From NCBI GenBank assembly GCA_028701835.1, contig JAQVQA010000008.1, forward strand, positions 1 through 32,633: 32,633 bases of DNA. Reading direction: 5' to 3'. The stretch comes from Candidatus Iainarchaeum sp. (GTDB lineage: Archaea; Iainarchaeota; Iainarchaeia; Iainarchaeales; JAAZKV01). Shown piece by piece: positions 26,973 to 32,633 of the stretch (position 1 is the stretch's first letter; each line of letters opens with the position of its first letter). A program made the position numbers and the translations under genes. Below the pieces are notes generated by a model. The model saw nothing but the letters and a program-made list of their open reading frames with translations, was not told the origin of the DNA and searched no databases.

Positions 26973-27056
26973 CGCTGAGAACGAGATTTGAACTCGTGCT
27001 TCCTTTCGGAAAACGGATTAGTAGTCCGCCGCATTTGACCGCTCTGCCATCTCAGC
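26973..27056 (-). tRNA. tRNA-Ser with anticodon ACU (A34)
   Basis: GCTGAGA/TCTCAGC acceptor, GCGGA-CTACTAA-TCCGT anticodon arm, TTCC-GAAA-GGAA variable arm, ACGAG-TTCAAAT-CTCGT T-arm, G73. Confidence 0.88.
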
Positions 27057-27093
27057 TGAAGGGTTCCGCCCCTTCAGGACGTACGCCACACTC
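27051..27093. repeat. 43-bp direct repeat, copy 1 (tRNA-Ser 5' leader with GC-rich hairpin)
   Basis: CTCAGCTGAAGGGTTCCGCCCCTTCAGGACGTACGCCACACTC, identical at 27315-27357; hairpin CTGAAGGG-TTCCGC-CCCTTCAG. Confidence 0.95.
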
Positions 27094-27122
27094 GCTACTG
27101 CTTGGTGACGTCTAATTGTCTG

Positions 27123-27141
27123 GCAAATGCTTCGCATTTGC
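27123..27141. repeat. Perfect hairpin
   Basis: GCAAATGC-TTC-GCATTTGC. Confidence 0.85.
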
Positions 27142-27235
27142 ATGACTTAAATATTAAACTTCTAGGAAATCTAAAAAAATTGTGCGGTGGAAGAATTAAA
27201 AACTTGATTAATTAGAACAAAAAAATTAATAAGAG

Positions 27236-27320
27236 CGCTGAGGACGAGATTTGAACTCGCGCTCCCTTTTCGGGAAACGGATTAGCAATCCGCCGCATTT
27301 GACCACTCTGCCACCTCAGC
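27236..27320 (-). tRNA. tRNA-Ser(GCU)
   Basis: GCTGAGG/CCTCAGC acceptor, GCGGA-TTGCTAA-TCCGT anticodon arm, TCCC-GAAAA-GGGA variable arm, T-arm TTCAAAT, G73. Confidence 0.95.
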
Positions 27321-27357
27321 TGAAGGGTTCCGCCCCTTCAGGACGTACGCCACACTC
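27315..27357. repeat. 43-bp direct repeat, copy 2 (tRNA-Ser 5' leader)
   Basis: Identical to 27051-27093. Confidence 0.95.
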
Positions 27358-27365
27358 ATTTCCAA

Positions 27366-27462
27366 GCAAAATGCTTATGCATTTTGCAGGACCTATAAAA
27401 GCTATTAGCTTTTATTTGGTCACTCGGTGACGCTAAATAATTAAAAACAGCTCTGCTGTTTT
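27366..27462. repeat. Array of four back-to-back perfect hairpins
   Basis: GCAAAATGC-TTAT-GCATTTTGC (27366-27387); ATAAAAGCT-ATT-AGCTTTTAT (27395-27415); GTCAC-TCG-GTGAC (27419-27431); AAAACAGC-TCT-GCTGTTTT (27444-27462). Confidence 0.9.
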
Positions 27463-27563
27463 GTTAAATATTAATTATTATGAAAAGCATTAAAAACGCT
27501 GTTTTCAAAATAATTTTTGCCAGGAAACGTTAAAAAGCTTCCACGCTTATACTAAGTGGTGTT

Positions 27564-29096
27564 ATGTTAACTGAAGAAATTAAAAAATACCCTCCAACAC
27601 TAAAATTAACTATTGTTGAAGGAATGTTTACCTCTCTAATGACTGGAGGGGCAGCTACTTTCATTATCCCATTCGCTTTGTTTTTAGGAGCAACTAGTCA
27701 AGAAATTGGTTTTTTAGTAGCTTTCCCTGCACTAATCGCTGCATTTACCCAACTAGGTTCACTAAAAATTTTAGAAGTTTATAAAAAACGAAGAACTGCA
27801 CTAACTTCAATGGTACTACTACAATCAATTAGCTGGCTAGTTATTGGATTAATTCCATTCTTTTTCAAAACCGATCAAGTACTAGCCCTAACAATAATTT
27901 ACATAGTGGGCCAAGTAATTGGTTCAATGGGCAGCCCCATTTGGCAGAGTTGGATGAGTAGTCTTGTTCCAAGAGAAATAATTGGAGAATACTTTGGAAT
28001 TAGGAACGCTTTAACAGGAATAATTGTTTTTGTAACAATGCTATTAAGTGGAGTTGCGTTGAAATTCGTTGAACCAAGTTACACGCTTTACATTTTTAGT
28101 GCAATATTCATAATATCATTCTTTGGAAGATTTATCGCATCAATTATATTCTCAAAAACACAAGATCCTGAATTAATTCCTGAAAAAGATTCTACTCACT
28201 TTATTAACTTTATTACCCAGTTAAGAAAAGATAATTTTGGATACTTTGTTTTATTTGGTTCGCTAATGACTTTTGGAATCGCACTAATAGGACCATTCTT
28301 TTCAGTGTACTTGCTTGAAGAAATTGGGTTAAAGAATGATTACTTAACCTACACACTAATAATTGCAGCAACAACATTATCCACTCTAATATCAATGCCT
28401 TATTGGGGAAAAATAATTGACAAATACGGGCCAATAAAAACAATTAAAGTAACAGGATTACTCGCTTCACTATACCCACTCTTATTAATTTTTGTCCGAG
28501 AACCAAATGGATTAATAATGATAGAAGTACTATCAGGAATAATATTCAGTGGATTGAATCTTTGTTTAGCTAGTTTCATTTATGAGTCATTCAAACAAGA
28601 AAAAATAATCAAATATGCAGGTTATCAAGCAGCTTTATTTGGAATAGCAACTTTTTTTGGAGTAACATTATCAGGGTGGATACAAACATTCAACCCCACG
28701 ATAGGAATACTAGATAATTCTTTTTATGTCATTTGCGTAATCTCAATAATAGTAAGGTTAATTGTGTACGCTACTCTAGTAAATAAAATAAAAGAAGTGA
28801 GAGAGACTAAACAAATAAAGGACAGAACACTAATTATAGGAGTACTAACTCTTGAACCAATAAGAACAACATTCTTTTCAAGTGCATTTTCAATAATTAC
28901 TTTAACAGAAAACCTAACCATAACAGGAATTAAGACAGTTGGTGGATTAGCAAAGAAAAGTATAACCACTGCAGAATATTATACTAAAAACGCTAGTAAA
29001 CTAGCTGAAGAAGGAATTGATAATGTAGAAGTAATTGCAAAGAAAAAAATTGCGAATGTAAAAGAAGTTATTAAAAAAAGAAAAGGATTCTTTTAA
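27564..29096 (+). CDS. MFS transporter
   Basis: 12-TM-like hydrophobic pattern; GATSQEIGFLVAFPALIAAFTQLGSLKILEVYKKRR. Confidence 0.85.
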   Translation: MLTEEIKKYPPTLKLTIVEGMFTSLMTGGAATFIIPFALFLGATSQEIGFLVAFPALIAAFTQLGSLKILEVYKKRRTALTSMVLLQSISWLVIGLIPFFFKTDQVLALTIIYIVGQVIGSMGSPIWQSWMSSLVPREIIGEYFGIRNALTGIIVFVTMLLSGVALKFVEPSYTLYIFSAIFIISFFGRFIASIIFSKTQDPELIPEKDSTHFINFITQLRKDNFGYFVLFGSLMTFGIALIGPFFSVYLLEEIGLKNDYLTYTLIIAATTLSTLISMPYWGKIIDKYGPIKTIKVTGLLASLYPLLLIFVREPNGLIMIEVLSGIIFSGLNLCLASFIYESFKQEKIIKYAGYQAALFGIATFFGVTLSGWIQTFNPTIGILDNSFYVICVISIIVRLIVYATLVNKIKEVRETKQIKDRTLIIGVLTLEPIRTTFFSSAFSIITLTENLTITGIKTVGGLAKKSITTAEYYTKNASKLAEEGIDNVEVIAKKKIANVKEVIKKRKGFF

Positions 29097-29116
29097 AAAA
29101 AAATTAAGAAAAACAT

Positions 29117-29536
29117 TTACTTAGGTAAAAAAGATAATTTTAATTTAAATCCTTGAGAAGCTTTGCCTCTAACAAGAGTACCTGAAATTGGTTTTCTTCC
29201 TTGAGTAAAAACATGAAGTGCTCCCCACAAATCCCCTCCACCTAATTTAAAGTGACCTGAAGCCCTCAAAATTTTGGTATTAGAAAAATCAATTTTCTTA
29301 AACTTACTACCCTCCATAGCGTTAACAGTAGCAGTAGATAAGACTCCATCAACATCCACAACATCAGCTTCTCTAACTTCATTCTGACTAAGCCCATCCT
29401 TAATGCAAGACATTAAATCGTCACCCTCATCAAATTCAAGGGTAAGCAACTTTTTCTTAATAGGTTCTTTAATCAGAACGGAATCAATATTCTTAGGCAT
29501 AAACAATACTCCAAAACAACTAACAGAGTTAAACAC
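29117..29536 (-). CDS. PPC/DUF296-domain protein
   Basis: EFDEGDDLMSCIKDGL...GVLSTATVNAME...ILRASGHFKLGGGDLWGALHVFTQGRKPISGTLVRG. Confidence 0.78.
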   Translation of the reverse strand: MFNSVSCFGVLFMPKNIDSVLIKEPIKKKLLTLEFDEGDDLMSCIKDGLSQNEVREADVVDVDGVLSTATVNAMEGSKFKKIDFSNTKILRASGHFKLGGGDLWGALHVFTQGRKPISGTLVRGKASQGFKLKLSFLPK

Positions 29537-29574
29537 AATCCATTTTTAAGGGTTGGTTTTGAATAAAAACTTAA

Positions 29575-30258
29575 TTATTTTTTTGACACAAAAGAAGTTA
29601 TTCTCTTAAATGGATTAATTATTTTTTTTTCAACATCTTTTTCTTTACCAGAAGGAACAACTAACAGCAAAACATCAGTTTTTTTTAACTTAACTTTTTT
29701 TGAAAAATTAAATTTCCCTTTAGAATAAATTGCAATAGCATTATAATCAACACTATCCAACTCCCCAAGCTCTCTCCCCTCAAAATCAGTTAAAGCTACA
29801 TCAACTTCAATCATATCAAATTGCCCATCACCTATATTAACCAACTCACTAACCGCAGGACGTTTAATCATTAATTCAACAGCATTAGCTGCAAACCTAT
29901 CCGCATTAATAGGAACAATACCAATTTTTTTCATCATACCCTCAATATCAAAACTATCAACACAAGCAAAGACTTTCTTCGCGCCAGATTCCTTAGCATA
30001 CATAGCAGAAATTAAATTATCTTTATCAAGTTCAGAAGCAGCTATAAAAACATCACACTTCTCAAGTTCTAATTCATCCAAAACCTCTGGTTTAGTTGCA
30101 TCAGCATTAACTACATTAACCCCTACTTCCTCAGTAATCCTAATCGCATCATCTTTCTTCTTAACTACCAAAACAATCCTTTCACTACTATCCTCATTAT
30201 GTAATAAATGAGCAAAAGAACTAGAAAATTCAGTACTACCAACAATTATAATATACAT
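29575..30258 (-). CDS. trkA: TrkA-like potassium uptake regulatory subunit
   Basis: MYIIIVGSTEFSSSFAHLL; VNADATKPEVLDELELEKCDVFIAASELDKDNLISAMYAKE; C-terminal TrkA_C-like barrel. Confidence 0.88.
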   Translation of the reverse strand: MYIIIVGSTEFSSSFAHLLHNEDSSERIVLVVKKKDDAIRITEEVGVNVVNADATKPEVLDELELEKCDVFIAASELDKDNLISAMYAKESGAKKVFACVDSFDIEGMMKKIGIVPINADRFAANAVELMIKRPAVSELVNIGDGQFDMIEVDVALTDFEGRELGELDSVDYNAIAIYSKGKFNFSKKVKLKKTDVLLLVVPSGKEKDVEKKIINPFKRITSFVSKK

Positions 30259-30332
30259 TAAAACTAAAACCTTCTCTTAACCAAATAAACATACAAAATA
30301 GCATTTTTATATTTTTTGATGAACCAAAAAAA

Positions 30333-31772
30333 TCAAATCTTACTTCCAAAACCAAAACTTTTTATTAATATCAAGAAAGGAAGAATCTCCATTCTACCAA
30401 CAATCATGTGCAAACTAAGCAACAATTTCAATAAAGGATGCAAATTAAATAAAGAATATGAACTAAGAATACTCAAACCAGAATTACCTTGTGCAGAAGA
30501 AACAGTGAAAACACTCTCTAAAATTCCATAACCAAAAAGCATGAAAATAATAGACCCAATCACTATGAAAAAAAAGTATAATGCTAAATAAGAAAGAGCT
30601 TTTAACGCACTCTCATCAGAAATTACCTTATTACCCACTTTAATTGGAAAAACTGTGTGATTAGGTAAGAAAGCCTTATGAATCTCTCTACGAATAACCC
30701 TAAACAAAATAATTATTCTCCAAATCTTTAAACCTCCTGTAGTAGAACCATAACAAGCCCCAAAAATCATTAACACTAAAATCAAAAAAACTGACAAAGC
30801 AGGAAAATCACTTACAGAAACAAAAGTAGAAGCCCCCGTACTAGTAATAGCCGAAACAACATAAAAAAAACCTTCAAAAAAATTTTCTTTATTCAAAAAA
30901 AACAAATTAAACAAAACTAATAAAAGAGAAATAATTAATATTCCTAAAAAAAATTTTATTTCAGGATTATTAAAAAACTTTTTTACCCTACCATGCATCA
31001 AATCAAAATGAGATTCAAAACTAATACCCCCAAGAATCATTAAAAACATTGACACAAGCATTGCATTCGAACCAAAAAAACCTATTCCTATTGAATGAGT
31101 AGAAAACCCTGCAGTAGCAATTGAAGTAAAAGAATGAAAAATCGATTCAAATAAACTCAAACCAGAAAATAAAAACAAAATAATTCCTATAAAAGTATAG
31201 CCAAAGTAAATAACCATTATAGTTCTAGCAACCTTGACTACATTAACATAAAAGTCCTCGCTCCTACCCTCCGCAGCAAATAAATTATGAGCCGTCTGAG
31301 GCTTTTCAAACACAAGCAAAGCTAATAAAACAATTCCGAACCCACCAAGCCATTGAATAAAACCCCTCCAAAAATTAATTGATTGAGGCAAATCTTGAGG
31401 AAATTCAATCATACTAATACCAGTACCAGACCAACCAGAAACAGATTCAAAAAAAGAATCCAACGGATTTAAACCAACAAACAAAAAAGGAACCGCAGAA
31501 ATAAAACCAATTATAAACCAAGCAAGAGCAATAGAAATAATTGCATGCCTAAACCGAACCTCCCTCTTACCCAAAACTATTCTAAAAACAGAAAAAATAA
31601 TTAAAATGGACAAACCCATTAAACCAAAAAGCTCTGCAAAAAAAAATTCTTCTAAAAAAAATGCTACTAAAGCAGGTACAAACATTACCCCACCCACAAA
31701 ACGCAACATATTAGAAATAGTGTAAATAATAGAAAAAAAATCACTTGAATCTAACTCCAAAAAAACCACCAA
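30333..31772 (-). CDS. trkH: TrkH/KtrB-family potassium transporter
   Basis: VSGWSGTGISMIEFPQDLPQSINFWRGFIQWLGGFGIVLLALLV; SIATAGFSTHSIG; ITSTGASTFVSVSDFPALSVF; CYGSTTGGLKIWRIIILFRVI. Confidence 0.93.
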   Translation of the reverse strand: MVVFLELDSSDFFSIIYTISNMLRFVGGVMFVPALVAFFLEEFFFAELFGLMGLSILIIFSVFRIVLGKREVRFRHAIISIALAWFIIGFISAVPFLFVGLNPLDSFFESVSGWSGTGISMIEFPQDLPQSINFWRGFIQWLGGFGIVLLALLVFEKPQTAHNLFAAEGRSEDFYVNVVKVARTIMVIYFGYTFIGIILFLFSGLSLFESIFHSFTSIATAGFSTHSIGIGFFGSNAMLVSMFLMILGGISFESHFDLMHGRVKKFFNNPEIKFFLGILIISLLLVLFNLFFLNKENFFEGFFYVVSAITSTGASTFVSVSDFPALSVFLILVLMIFGACYGSTTGGLKIWRIIILFRVIRREIHKAFLPNHTVFPIKVGNKVISDESALKALSYLALYFFFIVIGSIIFMLFGYGILESVFTVSSAQGNSGLSILSSYSLFNLHPLLKLLLSLHMIVGRMEILPFLILIKSFGFGSKI

Positions 31773-31905
31773 GTCAACTCAAATACTAATAAAAAACGAC
31801 TTAAAAAACTTCACTAAACAAAAAAATTGTTAAAAAAAAATAATTAATTTTTACTAAAAATAAGTTTATAATATAAAACACATAACTTAATACTAGGGTG
31901 ATTAA

Positions 31906-32226
31906 TTGATTTCAAAATCAAAAAACACAGTAAAAGAATTCATGGGATTCTTAAGAGAATACAATGTAATGGCTTTAGCAATTGCATTCATCATGGGTGC
32001 GGCTGCAACAAGTCTAGTAAAATCGTTAGTAGATAACCTAATAATGCCAATAGTTGGATTCTTAATCCCAGGCGGAGCTTGGAAAGAATTCATACTACAA
32101 ATAGGACCAATATTCTTCAAATTAGGAGCATTCTTTGGAGAACTACTAAACTTCATAATAATAGCATTCGTAGTATTCATTATAGCTAAATACCTCATGA
32201 AAGAAGAAAAAGTAACTAAAAAATAA
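31906..32226 (+). CDS. mscL: Large-conductance mechanosensitive channel
   Basis: TTG start after GGGTGATT; EFMGFLREYNVMALAIAFIMGAAATSLVKSLVDNLIMPIVGFLIPGG. Confidence 0.93.
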   Translation: MISKSKNTVKEFMGFLREYNVMALAIAFIMGAAATSLVKSLVDNLIMPIVGFLIPGGAWKEFILQIGPIFFKLGAFFGELLNFIIIAFVVFIIAKYLMKEEKVTKK

Positions 32227-32237
32227 GAAAAAATTTT

Positions 32238-32272
32238 TTTGATTTGCAAGAGAAAAACTTTTGCAAATCAAA
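32238..32272 (+). terminator. Hairpin between convergent mscL and a small ORF
   Basis: TTTGATTTGCAA-(11 nt)-TTGCAAATCAAA, 12-bp perfect arms. Confidence 0.55.
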
Positions 32273-32286
32273 TATTTTTAAAAAAA

Positions 32287-32421
32287 TTAAATCAAACCCT
32301 CTTTTTTTAATTCAACCTTAATCTCTTTAACACTCTTCTTATAATACTCCCCTTCTTTAATCAACTTATCCCCAAACTCATCCAACCTAAAAAGCAACTT
32401 CTTAACCCTCACAATATTCAT
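32287..32421 (-). CDS. 44-aa basic small protein, unknown
   Basis: MNIVRVKKLLFRLDEFGDKLIKEGEYYKKSVKEIKVELKKEGLI by manual translation; compact amphipathic-helix-like sequence; below track cutoff. Confidence 0.45.
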   Translation of the reverse strand: MNIVRVKKLLFRLDEFGDKLIKEGEYYKKSVKEIKVELKKEGLI

Positions 32422-32508
32422 TTACTACCACCACTCAAAACAATAAACAGAAAAAATTAAAAAAAGAACTATTAAAAACAAAACAAAAAAAATGAAAAAT
32501 AAAATAAG

Positions 32509-32581
32509 CGCCCCAGGAAAGACTTGAACTTTCGACCTACCGGTTAACAGCCGGGCGCTCTACCTACTGAGCTACTAGGGC
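32509..32581 (-). tRNA. tRNA-Asn(GUU)
   Basis: GCCCTAG/CTGGGGC acceptor, CCGGC-TGTTAAC-CGG anticodon arm, T-arm GTTCAAG loop, G73. Confidence 0.95.
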
Positions 32582-32633
32582 AATCAACTCAGCCTTTTTT
32601 TCAAACTAACTATTTATTTAGTTGAATTAAAAG

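Noticed and set aside
26825-27115. ORF 26825..27115 (+)
   Set aside because: Spans the antisense of tRNA-Ser(ACU) and the leader hairpin; translation has no coding character.

Overview
AT-rich archaeal chromosome segment, probably from a DPANN lineage (Woesearchaeota/Pacearchaeota-like; lineage is an inference). It is mostly single-copy housekeeping genes: leuS (bacterial-type, partial), trxB-like, nth, dinB/dpo4, glutaredoxin, scpA, KaiC-like ATPase, adk, trm5-like, DUF63, dphB, DUF357, SprT-like, cysS, MFS transporter, PPC/DUF296, trkA/trkH and mscL. There are four minus-strand tRNAs: Leu-CAA with a 97-nt canonical-position intron, two duplicated Ser tRNAs (anticodons ACU and GCU), and Asn-GUU. 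Regions most worth a second look: (1) 18.1-24.4 kb, a putative peptide-tagging/untagging locus with a LysW-like acidic-tailed zinc ribbon, GNAT, RimB-like retropepsin, two RimK-type ATP-grasp proteins (one degenerate) and two tandem DUF1704/MATCAP-like metallopeptidases; (2) 25.5-26.3 kb, an unannotated 13-codon gene MAAKKKKKAAKKK, with promoter-like sequence, strong Shine-Dalgarno and terminator-like hairpin, next to a SET-domain lysine methyltransferase; (3) 26.9-27.5 kb, a duplicated tRNA-Ser whose copy has the unusual A34 anticodon ACU, beside a CDA/TadA-fold deaminase; (4) 24.4-24.8 and 26.9-27.5 kb, dense arrays of short perfect hairpins, including a 54-bp tandem repeat, around tRNA genes. 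All family assignments were made by eye from motifs; no searches were run.
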